64,000 nucleotides of DNA from Ophiodon elongatus (lineage: Eukaryota > Chordata > Actinopteri > Perciformes > Hexagrammidae), in contig JACSYO010000475.1 of the NCBI GenBank assembly GCA_016806645.1, forward strand, positions 620,001 through 684,000, given 5' to 3'. Position numbers and translations under genes: made by a program. Shown here piece after piece: positions 34,720 to 46,040 of the stretch (positions are counted from its first letter, which is position 1; each line of letters opens with the position of its first letter). The notes beneath the pieces are model-generated. The model did not search any database. It saw only the letters and a program-made list of their open reading frames with translations, and had not been told where the DNA came from.

Positions 34720-35275
34720 TGTCACGGCTCTGCTGTGACTCCTGGTGTTTCCTTGTGTTTCCCCCCTTTGTTCTCTATGTGTGTGTGTGTGTGTGTGTGT
34801 TTGTGCGGCGTGGGCGTGGCTTCCATCACCCGGCACCCAGGCTCATCTCCGCACCTGCCTACAATCAGACCATCAAGCTCACGCAGCTCAAGTACCCCGG
34901 CTTTCTCCCCACTCATCGCCAGATTGTTTCTTCAGCTTAGTGGCAGCTTGAATCTCGGCCGCTCTGTGTCCTCGTCAGACAAAGAGTATTTTCTTGTGCT
35001 TTCTCAGTCTGAACATACGACTAACATCTTTCTTCTGTCTCTCAAGATCTCCGTGCCTACGCCGCAGCCCAGCCACCGCCACTCACACCGCCTCACCTCC
35101 CTACTTGCATTCACCCCCAGCTCTACAAGCCACCGGCCCGTCCCTCAGCCTGCCTGTCCTCCATCTATCACCTGCCTCCCTTTCCCCCATCAACCATTAC
35201 CAATTAAAACCCATTCTTTCACCAACTCTGCCGTCTGTGTGTCAGCTTTTGGGTCCAGTACAACGAACCGTAACA
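34720..35275 (+). mobile_element. Solo LTR with 5-bp target-site duplication
   Basis: The unit starts TGTCACGG and ends CCGTAACA (inverted pair with one mismatch), flanked by GATTT at 34715-34719 and 35276-35280. Length 556 bp. A CAATTAAAACC word near 35201 could be its polyadenylation signal. It contains an internal GT run at 34779-34800. The 228-codon plus frame starting at 34735 has a Ser/Pro/His-rich run and lies almost entirely in the LTR, so I do not call it a gene. Its ends are similar in style to the 321-bp solo LTR at 31499, but the bodies differ. Confidence 0.9.
34779..34800. repeat. (GT)n run inside the LTR
   Basis: About eleven GT units, embedded in the LTR at 34720-35275 and therefore grown after, or carried by, that element. 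Confidence 0.95.
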
Positions 35276-35452
35276 GATTTAATACTGTCTATAGCGTCCA
35301 ATTGAGCCCATGTGTGAATAGAGCCGCTTATTGTTTGGAGCATTCACAGAGTGAGCATGTTGATGATGTATCAAACACGACGGATGCGAAACCTGAAGAA
35401 AACAAACATCCGAGGATTTAAAAAGGTTCATAGAAGACGGCGCCAATGAAAA

Positions 35453-35560
35453 TGTCTGACTGGAGTGATAACGAGATTTTGGAACTTCTGTTGGTAAGGG
35501 CTGATGCCACAATCGTCAGACAAATTCAAGGAATGGCAAAATACGAACCGGTTATGTGAC
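35453..35560 (+). pseudogene. Harbinger-type Myb/SANT-like domain scrap
   Basis: The plus frame from 35453 reads MSDWSDNEILELLLVRADAT then IVRQIQGMAKYEPVM and then stops. This is the usual layout of the first helix of the Myb/SANT-like DNA-binding protein of PIF/Harbinger elements (W-S/T-x-x-E-x-x-x-L-L, then a short turn, then RQIxG). Only the N-terminal part is present. It fits the idea that the host element here is Harbinger-like. Confidence 0.5.
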
Positions 35561-35950
35561 AGCAATGTAATCTGTGTCACGTCCTGCCTCCTGCACGCTC
35601 TACCCTTGCACCACCCCTTGAACGAGTCTAAAGTTAAAGCTAAAGTAGCTAAAGTTTTTCCTGTTATTGTGAATAACACAATGAATCTTTACTCCCCAGT
35701 TCTTTAAAGTCATGGCAGATTATTAAAAGGCTCTGAAAGGTGTAAGCAAGACCTGGGAGAAAAGAACCTCCCATTCTTTAATTAATTCTAATCTTTATTA
35801 TTCTTTTCTTTTTTTCTGATTAGGATCCAGGAACATGGCTTCCACGTGGATCACTACGTGCTGACATTGATGGTAAACATGTCACAGAGCTTGGTGCTGT
35901 GATCAATAGCCTGTTGAATAATGAGCTCCGGCAGTGAGCAAAAGTCAGCC

Positions 35951-37858
35951 TCTCCTTTCAATAAGCTGTCAGAGCTCAATATGCTACCACTCAATAGCAA
36001 AATGAATAACACATTTGAATGTTACTCTAATAAATCTGTGGATGGGAGCTGTGAAAAATCTATTCTGTGTTGAGGAGAAATACGAGTTATGGAAAATGTC
36101 TGAGGTGTTCAGTGCTTTCTGTTTTGTGATCAAGTGTTATTCAAATTGTGGTTTCCTACACTTACCAGAGACAGAGCTGAACCTTTTCTGTCAACAAGAA
36201 GTGATTACGCCCTCAGCTTTAAAAATAATAATAATAATTGTCTTGTACCTGCATCTTATTCAAAGTGCCTCTTAGTGATTTAATTATCACAATAAGCTTT
36301 GCAGTGAAGGGAAATGTTGAGGACTTTAAAGATGCATTCCATCTGCGTTCTTTTCCATCTTTTTGTTTTTTTTAATATAGAAATAACTGAAAGAAGTTCC
36401 GATTTTTTGGAGTGGGGTTTTGAAGTGTCTGTGGACGGGAGCAGCAAAAAAACATATTCAAGCCACCTTAATAAAAGCCTACCAAAAAATGATCTATATC
36501 GGAAAGCCTCTATATCTATATTCTAAAAATAGCTATATTTAGAATATTTTCACCGGTTTACTTTGCTTCAAGACAGCCCTCTCCATTATATTGCTCTTGT
36601 CAAAGCCACCAGACTCCCCCTTCTTTCTATTTCGTAACCTTTGACTGAGATTGTGACTTGTTAGATATACAAGTGAATACATGAATAATTTACACGAAAC
36701 ATGTGACCTTGAATTTATATGTTAATATTAATATGCTTCCAGCTCATCTCAAGATAATGAGTAAAGACAGCTCTTGACATTTTTTCCCACCTTTTACTCA
36801 TTTGCCTCTGCCTATGGTGTGTTTTGTTTGTCTGTGTGTGTCTGTGTGTGTGAAGGCATTCAGTTGTCTGCCTTCTTGTTCGAAACATTATTATTATATT
36901 AATATATTTTGGCTGTGCTTAATTACATTAGCACAGGTGTGTCCATAATCCTGTAATACATACATCATGTATGATGTTCTGTCTGTATGTGTGTACATGG
37001 ACAATTAAGCACCCAAACTTCTGCAGACCTGTTCACTAAAGGTCCTCTGTAAATAAATACCAAGGCATTCAATTTGTTCGCCCCCGGTGCCTCGAGGCCT
37101 GCACGATCAATGCTTGTGATTAACATGTTGCAGCTCATAAATCAGAACAACACTCAGGGCTGTGTGACTAGTGGAAAACTGTAAACACTAATGGTCTTGG
37201 TGAAATCTTTATTCATAGCCGCAGTTGTTTCAGATGGAACAATGAATAATTTATTGAACTCCAGCAGCTCAGTTGCAATTACAATACAATACAAAAACTG
37301 ACACGAGAGTAAAGAAAATGTGTGTACATTAATTGATAAGCTCAGTCTGTATAAATAAGTCTGTATACAAGATAAAATATCTACCTAGGCCGGCAGATCG
37401 ATGAGAACTATTTATAAACCAAGCTGCTTTATCATGTGAACATCATACTTCTATATATTTCACAGATAAAAAATGTTTTGTCATAAATGCCCTTAATGAT
37501 TAAAAGTCTTAATCTGGGACAGCAGTGCAGTTCCACCTGTTAACCTGTTCCACCTGAACGGTTATGGCCGTTCTTTAGCGTGGTCGCAAGCCTATGTAGC
37601 ATGAAGCTAACTCGAGCAAGGGAGACATATGCCGAGCAAGTCCAGTGGCTGGCGAGATATGAATATGAATATTTGTTTATGCTTTTGGTTGGTCTTGTTT
37701 AGTTGTGTTTGGAGCATTTACAAATGGCTTACATGAGCTTGTAGCCCGGATTGTTTGGGGTGTGGCAATGAGTACAACACATAATGTATAATACTACTTA
37801 CTTTGATTTTATTTGCTAACACTCAACTATTATTAAAATTTGTATTGGGCACGACTAA
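35951..37858. other. Unassigned; a non-repetitive stretch at 36890-37270
   Basis: No exon or named repeat. The segment 36890-37270 (for example TGCACGATCAATGCTTGTGA) looks unlike surrounding repeats and could be conserved non-coding DNA, but nothing in one sequence can prove that. Confidence 0.35.
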
Positions 37859-38162
37859 GGCCGTGATTACACTCGTCTTTTTAATGCGACCTGCCAAATC
37901 GTACAGTGATCGGATTTACTTTGCGGTCAAAAGAGTGGTTGTACATTTTTGCATTTCCTATAAATTATTCATAATGAATGTCCCTTTCCTTTCTCCTGCA
38001 GTATTAGTAGCCTTGTTTTATTGAAGAATAGTTGCTGACAAAGCTCCACTAATTGAGTAACAAACACATTTTCTTATGCATTTTTCACAATAAAAGTCCC
38101 CTTTATTTTGTTAATAGTTTTAATTTTTTTATCAGAAAATGTTGGGTTTTCATCAGCAGTAA
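37859..38162 (+). repeat. Dispersed repeat family A, copy 1
   Basis: Shares with 48821-49228, in the same order and orientation, the words GGCC-TGATTACAC (GGCCATGGTTACAC in the other copy), TTTATTGAAGAATAG, AACAAACACATTTTC, CACAATAAAAGTCCCC and AAATGTTGGGTTTTCATCAG. This copy is shorter because it lacks the middle of the other. The family resembles a hAT-type non-autonomous element. Confidence 0.75.
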
Positions 38163-39059
38163 TTTCACAATCTCCCATATGGGGGGAAGATGATGGAGAC
38201 CTACGTTTGATAAATTGTCCAGATTGTGCTCACATGTTTACACTAGTCATGTACACAGTTATGCCCAATCTAACATGGCTCACTCGAACAAGCCCACCAT
38301 ATGACATTTTTTTTTTATGTATTCACCCAGCATCCCCCAAAGTTGTGACCCCACGAATCCATCTGTGAACAGTGTTGCAAAAATGCAGCAGCTTGGATTA
38401 TCCTTAGATGAAAAGGCTCAATTGATGACAACTCGAAAGCATAGCTGTTATTTGCACAGCCATTCAGACATTCAGGGCATCTGTCAGAGATGACCCTCTA
38501 CAGCCCTCTACACACAAACAATACTCACAGTATAATTAAAGCTAAATGGGAAATGCTCATCCTCTTTGGATCAGGATGGCTGCATCCTCACCCTGCCGTC
38601 ATTTCCAAAGTGATATGCCACACTATAGTTTGAACATTACAGCGTGGAAATTTAAATGGATATAAACTGCAACGGCAAGAAAGGCTCAATACCACCAATG
38701 GCTCCATTTCAATTCAGTAATTGTCGCTTTTAGAGCTGCTATCACGGACTGAAGTGAACTCCAACCACAGCCTGAAACCTTCACTCTACAATCTAGTGCT
38801 AAGTGAAGGCATAATTACAGCTGTCAAATGCTATCCAGTCTCAGTGAAAGACAATGATGCCCCGAGTGTGTAATGGTTGGAAAAGCATACAGACAAAAGA
38901 ATAGTCAGCGAGAAGAGATATTCAACTTTATTTCTTCAGACACGAGTCCATATAAAAAAGAGAAAGAAGAGAACCAAAAATACAACAAAAACAAATACAA
39001 CAAAAAATATATACATTACGGGGACTCTAAGACGCAGGCATAATCATTGCAGTTCAAAA
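38163..39059. other. Unassigned non-coding DNA
   Basis: No exon or named repeat recognised. The plus frame beginning at 38108 continues out of the repeat and has no domain. Confidence 0.45.
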
Positions 39060-39885
39060 GTCACTTGTTAAAAAACAGACATTTGTTCCAATGTTTCCAA
39101 AAACAAGAAGAATACCTTGTGTCCCTTTGTGTTGGTTCATTACAGTAGGCTCTAAAGAGAGATGTTTTAACATCATCTGTACACATGTGAAATGTCCATG
39201 CCAGCATATTGGCTTGTGCATACAGTTTGCAACATTGAAGCTGCACATCGTCATCATCACTTAGGTCAATCCTGATGATGTGACCCAAATGTCTCACTTT
39301 GTTTAAAAAAACGAAGGAAAATTAAGCTTCCGATCCTTCTTGGTTTTAGCGATCATGATAACACTCTTTCTAGAGTTCAATTTAATGTCATGCTGCAGGC
39401 CGTAACTCGAGCAGACCCTGAGCAGTTGCTGTAAACCAGCGCTATAAGGAGACGGGACCACTAAGTCATCAGCGAACATCAGATGTCTTACACTCTTTTA
39501 ACTTTTTAGAGAGATCCACCATATAAATTGATAAGAGCAGGTGACAGTATTCCACTTTATCGCACCCCTTTGGTCACTCGGAAGAGTGCAGAGACACTCT
39601 TACCCCATCTAGCTTGCATGGTTTTACGCGAATACCAAAAGTGCAAAATCCTTATCAAATATGGAGGGATCCCTCACACTTGTAGTTTGACAAACAATTT
39701 ACCATTATTTATTTGTTCAAAAGCTTTCGATGCATCCAGAAAATACATACATATTGTAGTGTTATGTCTCCTATACTTACTAACAACTTCCTTCAGTGCA
39801 TATATACATAAATCTGTGCTATGTTCATTTTTAAAACCAAATTGATTATCAGTGGTTATTATGTATTGTTGAAGCCTATCTAAGA
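39060..39885 (-). pseudogene. LINE reverse transcriptase relic
   Basis: On minus the order of motifs is right for a non-LTR RT: NQFGFKNEHSTDLCIYALKE (finger), then FLDASKAFEQIN (motif A, with one altered residue in place of Asp-Arg), then a segment with RWGKSVSALFRVTKGVR (B-like approach), then MFADDLVV at about 39456-39480 (the catalytic FADD box), then LGHIIRIDLSDDDDVQ and CKLYAQANMLAW downstream. At least two stops and a lost QGG motif lie between A and B, so it is dead. Similarity ends at about SLFRAYC; the final 26 residues of the track to 39060 are unrelated sequence. The clade (Rex1-like, L2-like or jockey-like) cannot be fixed by eye. Confidence 0.8.
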
Positions 39886-40374
39886 GAATACAAATAGTTC
39901 ATCAGAAGCACCATACAGTGGACACAATTTTATGTTTGGAGGCCTCTGTAGAGGAAGATAGATGAGTAGATAAGTAGAAGTAGAACATTTCATTAGATAA
40001 GTGTAATCTGAGCCTGATGGGGGTGCTGTGTGAAAAGTCAAGAATGTTGTCGAGATATTTTACAAAAAATCTGAAATGTTAATCTTATAGTGTCACTGAG
40101 GAAAAATCAGGGGATCAATAACCATTAGGATTATTCCTCTTGAGACTATGAATAAAGTTAGATGCATCAATCTGGTGCATTTTGAGAGCAAAATTTAAAA
40201 GCTAGATCTATGAAGAACTTTGTGCTCTTGTGAAAAAAGCGTTTGCTCATTTAAACAATTTTGTGCTGCCAAATAATATAAACACATTAGTTGAATATGA
40301 ATGGTGATGACGTGGAAAAAAGTCCCATTGAACAAGACGGGTCCCTGTTTCGAGATGGGACCGGTGGGTTGCTG
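39886..40374. other. Unassigned AT-rich non-coding DNA
   Basis: No exon or repeat recognised. Confidence 0.45.
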
Positions 40375-40495
40375 ACATCATATGTCTGTGATTATGGTAA
40401 TCTATCCAATAGTTGAGATATTTCAGTCTAGACCAAAGTTGTGGATGGACTGACCAACCAAGTGACGGACATTGCCGTACCCAAAAAAACATGAT
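40375..40495 (+). repeat. 3' end of a widespread fish repeat
   Basis: Contains GGTAATCTATCCAATAGTTG, AGATATTTCAGTCTAGACCA, AGTTGTGGATGGACTGACCA and GTGACGGACATTGCCG, a word series that I know as the end of a very common fish element. It likely belongs with the fragment at 29029-29095. Confidence 0.6.
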
Positions 40496-40894
40496 ACCAT
40501 CATTGCGGATCTCATACTTCGGGGGATCAGCCTGATGTGCTTTTTGTTCTGGACCACCGGAATTCAGGCAGCATTTAGTTGCCAGTTGTCTTAATATAGA
40601 ATATGGGTTTAAAAGATCAAAGATGAAGGAGCCAAAATAAGGTGAATGTTTGAAGATGAATCCAGATAATCACATTTAACTATCTCTCTCTTTATCTCTT
40701 GAAACAATTTGATTTGGTTGGCTGACAATTTAAATCTTTCGCCTGAGTTTGATCTTGTCATGCTCGAAGCGGGATTTTACAAACTGACCCTGTGGGCATC
40801 TGATTGGCAACCAAGTTTGAACAAAGTTGGAATTTATTCCAAATATTGTTGATCTTCACTGTGACAGACTAAGTCTCTAGCTACTCGTCTTGAT
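40496..40894. other. Unassigned non-coding DNA
   Basis: No gene or named repeat. Confidence 0.45.
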
Positions 40895-41115
40895 ACGTTT
40901 TTCTATTTGTAAAAGCTTTTAAAAGTGTTTGATAGACTTTTATTTATACCGTTTGTATTTGTCTGAAATTATTTGTTTTATTATCTTCACTTCCTCTGTG
41001 CTCAAATCCTTTTGCTTTTTATCTGCCTTTTTCTTTTTCTTTGGTAAAGCACTTTGTAACATTGTTAAGAAAAGTGCAGTATAAACATAGTTTTTCTATT
41101 TTTATTATTATTAAG
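40895..41115 (+). repeat. L2-like LINE 3' end
   Basis: Ends with AAAGCACTTTGTAACATTG, AAAAGTGCAGTATAAACATA and an ATT-rich tail, matching the usual 3' untranslated end of fish L2 elements (AAAGCACTTTG, then AAAAGTGCTATATAAATAAA). The matching coding part is not next to it. Confidence 0.6.
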
Positions 41116-42093
41116 TCAAGTGTCTGTTCATATCTGTTATCTCTATTGGAAAAATTAATGCAAAGTATGTGCCAAACGTCTGATTCTACTTGATTTCTTT
41201 GTAAACTTCCTTGAGTAAGGAATGAAAGTAAAACATTTTCCACATCCGTCATTTCTGCAGACTAAATAAGTGCCATTATTTTTCTTCCCTTCTATTCTGA
41301 TAAGTCAGTTGCATAATTTCTTTAAAGCGATAGATGACACTGACAGAGTATAGAAGGGAAGGGAGCCAACATGCACTGCAGGGAAAGTCACAAACCCGAC
41401 CTAAACTCATCCCAGTGGGACGTCATCAAAGGACCCCGGAGCAGTAATTGAAACATGTCACATAGCAGACTTCAAAGAGCGGATTTCTGGTGATGTTTGA
41501 GGCCTGAGGCAGATGAATATCACAGGTTCTTGATTCTTTTTCCACTGAAAGAAACAACTCCTCAGGTCTCCATGGCACTCATAATAGAAGTTACAGATAC
41601 AGAAATAAATTGCATGTCTAACTAAGTGTAGGCAGTCCAGGTTGTATCATACGTGTCAAACTCTTGCAAGATAGTAGAAGTGGGTGGGCAATATGGCAAA
41701 CATATCCTATCTTGATCCACGATCTTATCACGACTATTTTTCATGTTAGTGCTGAAGGCTATTTTTCAAGTTACTGAACAGTACAACCAAACTAATTTCC
41801 CTATTTAAAAAAAGAAGGCCTTACTAATTTCCCTTATTTAAAAAAAAAAAATACCCTACAAGGTAACAAAACACCACACCAACTTCCCCTCTCATATTTA
41901 ATAGTTTAAAGTTTCTTTAAATATGTTTCAGTTACTTTCCAAAATGTTTATCTGTTGCTTTTCTAAATCCACACAAACCCCTCTTCACATTGGCATAAAT
42001 TTCATCCACCACACAGCACTTATTTAATAAAAAAATACTTCACTTGTAAAGCTGGTTCGCCTGTTATTCCCATTATTTCCTTCTTCCGAAACA
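41116..42093. other. Unassigned; local duplication near 41798-41855
   Basis: The words CTAATTTCCCTATTT and CTAATTTCCCTTATTT recur about 31 bases apart with A runs after each. The segment 41685-41745 (GTGGGCAATATGGCAAACAT) resembles an old repeat. No exon. Confidence 0.45.
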
Positions 42094-42486
42094 GTGATGA
42101 AGAACACTAGAAGCAAATGCCAGGTCTTTTCACTACAACAACATTATGACTGGTCTGTTGCCAAATTGATCAAAGCACACGAGGACAAATTTCCTCTGGA
42201 GTTAAAATATGACCAGTTCCTGACAATCAAGGTCAATCAACAGGATAATTGTTTAACAATATATGGCGCAGTGCTCACTCCACATAAAACACACCTAGGC
42301 TGCATGAAAACACTAACCAAATGCTCAAAGAACGATAAGAGCAAAACCGCATCACCAATCTGTTTAAAACGAATATTCTCTGCTGTAGCTCAGCTAGAAA
42401 CACAAAAACACAGAATCCATCAGCATGTTAGCTTGCTGTTCACTACCAAGCCTGTTTGTAAGAAATTAGATTTTGATGAAACATGA
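42094..42486 (+). pseudogene. hAT transposase C-terminal relic
   Basis: The 130-codon frame ends SPICLKRIFSAVAQLETQKH then RIHQHVSLLFTTKPVCKKLD then FDET and a stop. That is the pattern of the hAT dimerisation domain (P-x-S-x-E-R-x-FS-A-G, then T-x-K-R-x-R-L, then V-x-x-LLF). Here the usual Ser-Glu before Arg is Leu-Lys and the FSAAG core is FSAVA, so conserved residues have decayed. The N-terminal half has no zinc finger or catalytic motif that I can see. I am confident only of the last 45 residues. Confidence 0.55.
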
Positions 42487-43436
42487 GCTTTTCAAACGGA
42501 CAACAACAAACGATGGCAATGTCGTGGGGTTTTGGATCTATAATCCTTGCTTGTCACAGACTTTAGCAGCTTAAAGTAGAGGTAGCAAGTTAATTGCTTT
42601 TGGGGAATGCAGGTGAAACACTGGAGCCATGAAAAGGAACTGATAGAATTGTGTACTATAGCACAATACAAACAATCTCTCACTAAAGGCAGACCGTGGA
42701 AAGATTGTAATCATTTACGGTCTAATATCTTCATATTGCACAACCCTAAATAGAAGAAATATTAGATTATTTAAGAAATAAATTGCATCTGTAAATTAGT
42801 AAAACAATACAAGAACTGTAAAGGACCGATTTTTCCTGGTTCTGTGTTTAATAATCACAATTACACATGACAGTTTCAACCATCGTAACATTTAATCTAT
42901 TCAACTTCTTTTCTTTTCATCTCAAACGCAGCGTGGGTAAGAATTGGAAGAATCGATACTTCCGAAATCTTTTGAGCCCAGAGATCTTTGCGAAAGGCAG
43001 AGGACCGTCCTTTATCCTTTTGGCAGACTGTCTTAACCTTATCAAAGATGATAGCTGATGTGAAATTGCCACATCTTCCCTTAATGCGTGAAGAATTCAT
43101 GTGATACTGTACACTGTCTCTTCAAAGAGCTCTGCACAAATCTATCAGAAGTTCAGTTATATCACGCTGCGAGAACTTTTAATGACTTTAAGGGCACCCC
43201 GTTGAGCAAGAACTGTAAATGATTTATTTAAACTTGTGTGACACAAATCAGCTGCAGAAAGACTGAACTTCTGCTCTAAAGACATGAAGGGTTTTAAAAA
43301 GTAAAGAGGTACAACAATAATACTGTTTGTAATGGATATAGAAACTGTCTTTTCTGCTCAAAATAGGCTTCGTGGATTTGAAAATTCAATTCAGTTGTAT
43401 TATCTTGCCCCTTGCTAACTGTGACCTAATAAGTAA
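42487..43436. other. Unassigned AT-rich non-coding DNA
   Basis: No exon, RNA or named repeat. Confidence 0.45.
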
Positions 43437-43511
43437 GACTCAGAGGTTTATGTTGTACAGTGACTCAGAGGTTTATGTTGTACAGTGACTCAGAGGTTTA
43501 TGTTGTACAGT
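43437..43511. repeat. 25-bp unit repeated three times, perfect
   Basis: The unit GACTCAGAGGTTTATGTTGT plus ACAGT occurs at 43437-43461, 43462-43486 and 43487-43511 without a single mismatch. The lack of divergence implies a recent expansion. No spacers separate the units. Confidence 0.95.
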
Positions 43512-43607
43512 GATCCTGCCTATTTAGCCAATAACTCCTGTGTCATATTCAGAGTTCAACAAGATATTTAGTAACTTACACTGCAAGGCCGCTCATAGTA
43601 AAGCTGC
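43512..43607. other. Spacer
   Basis: Unassigned short spacer between two repeats. Confidence 0.5.
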
Positions 43608-43765
43608 TTGTCAAGTCAATTTTAGTTATGTAGTCCATTATGAAAAATCACAAATTTGCCTCAAAGGGCTTTACAATCTGAACAGAATAGTACCCCCTCT
43701 GTCTCATGACCCTCGTATGAGAAAAGAAAGGGGAAAAAAAATGAAAGAAACATGAGGAATGTAAT
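43608..43765 (-). repeat. LINE-tail repeat, truncated inverted copy
   Basis: Reverse complement of the element at 9461-9694: TTTGCCTCAAAGGGCTTTAC matches the complement of GTAAAGCCCTCTGAGGCAAA, and GAAAGAAACATGAGG matches the CCTGAGGTATCTTCC side. The 114-codon minus frame starting in it is not a gene. Confidence 0.6.
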
Positions 43766-44154
43766 ACACGCAGTGTGTACAGAATAACAAAGGAAAACAA
43801 ATCCAGTATCGACACACCAGAAAAAAAGTTGCTATTGTACGTTTTTGAAATCCATGGGGAGGTTGAATGTTGCCATTTCTAAAACAAGAATAGGCTTCAT
43901 AAATACGTTTCAAATCAGCCTTGTACCACGCTTGCAGAAACGCACAATGCCACGTGGTTAACATTGTAAAATGATTTGTTGCACTGTACGGAACGAGCAT
44001 AAAGTCATTGTTGACTTTTGATTTCACACAGGACATAAACAGCAGCACCCTGAGTGAAAGTCGTGTGCGTGTTTGACCCTACCCCCACTCTCAGTGAACT
44101 GTATTGCTTGTTATTACTCGTTATAACTTTCAATAACGGTTGCTCGATATACTA
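43766..44154. other. Unassigned non-coding DNA
   Basis: No feature recognised. Confidence 0.5.
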
Positions 44155-44245
44155 CGCCACTTGCTCTGTGGCTGGTTGTACTACGGTACTTACTCTGACC
44201 GAATGCAAAAAAGTCCACATTCAACATATCCATTGTTTGCAAACA
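44155..44245 (+). repeat. Dispersed repeat family B, diverged copy
   Basis: Carries GTACTACGGTACTTACTCTG, ACCGAATGC and CATATCCATTGTTTG, aligned in order with 49381-49445 (TGCTACCTTACTTCCCCTGA, CCGAACGC, CGTATCCGTGG). Same orientation as that copy, opposite to the one at 47275. Confidence 0.55.
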
Positions 44246-44889
44246 ATATGCAAACAAATCTTTCCTGGCAACTGGGTTGCGGCTTTAACACAGTTACACA
44301 CACACGGTGACTCTCAAAGGGCCACACATATGTTTCTGGTGACTCTTAAAGCTTCAGCAGACTCCCAGGACAGTCAGTTGAGACACAGAGAGTCCAACAG
44401 TAGCTCCTCATTGCTCCTCATCAGATGAGTGGTGGTCACACAGTCTGCCCATCTTCCCTAAACCGCCCTGTAACACACTTCAAAGCCACGATGTCACTGT
44501 ATCTCATAGCATATATGTAGCATTTATACTGTCTTGCATATAAACAGTAAGGGTTATCCTTTAGTTCCAGCAAGTGGTTCCACCTTGGACTTATTTTGGT
44601 ACTGCAACTTTTTAGGAGTCCTAAGCAGCAAGTAATAACATCTAAAAAACAAGTTGGTTTTTTTTGCCTCAGAGGTCACATAACAAGCATTTGTTAGACG
44701 GAAGCACAAACACAAATGAGTGACATTTTCAAGTATATATGCATGCTACAAAAAAACACTCGTGCTATTCATCGAAGGTTGTTCTGTTGTTGTTTTTAAA
44801 AGCTTTATAAGCCCCTTTGATATTCAAATACTGAAGAGGTAGAGGCCCTACAGTTGAGTCTGCACTGATCACGATGATCAGATACTCCA

Positions 44890-44891
<2 letters not shown>
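44246..44891. other. Unassigned non-coding DNA
   Basis: No feature recognised. Confidence 0.5.

Positions 44892-44928
<37 letters not shown>
44892..44928. repeat. (CA)n microsatellite
   Basis: Eighteen uninterrupted CA units. The antisense frame with a run of Val-Cys is an artefact. Confidence 0.95.
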
Positions 44929-44929
<1 letters not shown>

Positions 44930-45732
44930 CTCTTAAAGTACTTGAACTCTGACGGAGACAAACAGACAGAAATGAGGGAAAAAAGTAGTGTGATGAGTAA
45001 ATGAGGCTATGAAATAAACTGAATTTTATAACTGATATATTTGTAGAGATAATTGCAGAGGCCAGTAAACATTTATCGGTAGACATTTCCAGAGTAAGAT
45101 TACATACATTTACATCTTAAATATTCTGCATGTAACTAGTTACTGACAACCAACAGGACCTCGTCAGTTGGAACTTGGACGACAACAATTTAAGAAATCT
45201 CAGTTTTTTTGTTTAATGTTCACAATTGTAAAACAAAACAAACACTTTCCAGGTTTTCATCTAGAGAACTGCTCGCCATAGTTTAAAGGTTCTCTAAACG
45301 ACAGCGTAGCCTCCGGTTCCAATAGATAAAACATGTATTATATTTTTTTTTTTAGAAATCTTTGTTTTCAATTAAAGCTCTAACTTAAATCTCAAGGTCT
45401 CGAATATCATGCCAGTCCACAGTTGTTGTTTTTTAGAATGTCTGCATGTTGCTGCCTGTCAAACACTTTCTGTGAAAGCAAGAGAAACAGGGAACAAAGC
45501 AGGACATAGTGGACAGTTGGGGTGGGAGTCATCATCCTCCAATTTAGCTTTTTTGATCTGTGTTCCAAAAACAATTGAGCAAGCTTGGAACCCAGCAGAA
45601 CCTCTGTCAACTTGACCCTTGCCTGTTATATTTAGATATGCTACTTTTAAAGGTTACATTACTATGCAAGTTACATTATATTGGTGTCCCAATCCTTACA
45701 TACACGCTACATGGCATTATAGCCACAATTAC
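44929..45732. other. Unassigned non-coding DNA
   Basis: AT-rich, no exon recognised. Confidence 0.45.
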
Positions 45733-46040
45733 TACAAGGAACTTTCTTTTTGTGTTGATTTTGTCCGTCTCTGTGGACAAAAGCGGTAGTGTCCGACCAC
45801 CAGATTCCCATTAGTAAACCTTTCAATTTACTGCAGCAGGGTCAGACAGTCCTCCCCGCTCAGTAATGTTCTGGTCCTCAGTGCCTCCCTGCCTTCCAGC
45901 AGACCCACCAATACGGTCTGGGTCTCCAGCAGCGTGGTATCGGTGTATCGGTGTATCGGTGTATCGGGGTTGGCTCCCAGTGGCGACCGGCGGAGCAGCA
46001 AGGCGAAGTTTTGTTCCACTTCCCGCCAGAGCTCCTTGCT
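45733..46040 (-). pseudogene. Gene-like tail with repeat 3' flank, copy A; function unknown
   Basis: On minus a frame runs from a TAG at about 46052 to a TAA at 45828 and reads SKELWREVEQNFALLLRRSP, then a Thr-Pro-Ile-His-Arg-Tyr expansion, then TLLETQTVLVGLLEGREALR, and ends DCLTLLQ. Just before it, ATATAG followed by CTTCAAG could be a splice acceptor. Inside, an 8-bp unit (CGGTGTAT on plus) is repeated about four times and adds residues without breaking the frame. The flank past the stop (45733-45850) shares CTACAAGGAACTTT, AGATTCCC-TTAG and TTACTGCAGCAGG with 53387-53475. I recognise no domain and cannot say whether this is a last exon, a retrocopy or a repeat-encoded frame. Confidence 0.35.

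Larger units (their letters stand above)
33986..35950. mobile_element. Old DNA transposon (Harbinger-like?) interrupted by two later elements
   Basis: Removing the hAT insert and the LTR, each with one copy of its duplication, rejoins a single sequence: 33986-34051, then 34657-34719, then 35281 onward. The joined flanks (CCCTTTTCACACATTTAATC; CTATATGTGAGAACGCAAAT; GAGCCCATGTGTGAATAGAG) have the character of a PIF/Harbinger-type element head. The right portion includes a Myb/SANT-like coding scrap at 35453-35560. The right end is uncertain (near 35940). Its own inverted termini and target duplication were not found. Confidence 0.45.

Noticed and set aside
34735..35421. 228-codon plus frame, the longest in the window
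   Set aside because: It lies almost entirely inside the solo LTR at 34720-35275, is Ser/Pro/His-rich, has no domain, and starts in a GT repeat.
43437..43511. Possible CRISPR array
   Set aside because: Units are directly joined with no spacers, and the context is vertebrate.
43704..44048. 114-codon minus frame
   Set aside because: Overlaps the inverted LINE-tail repeat; no domain.
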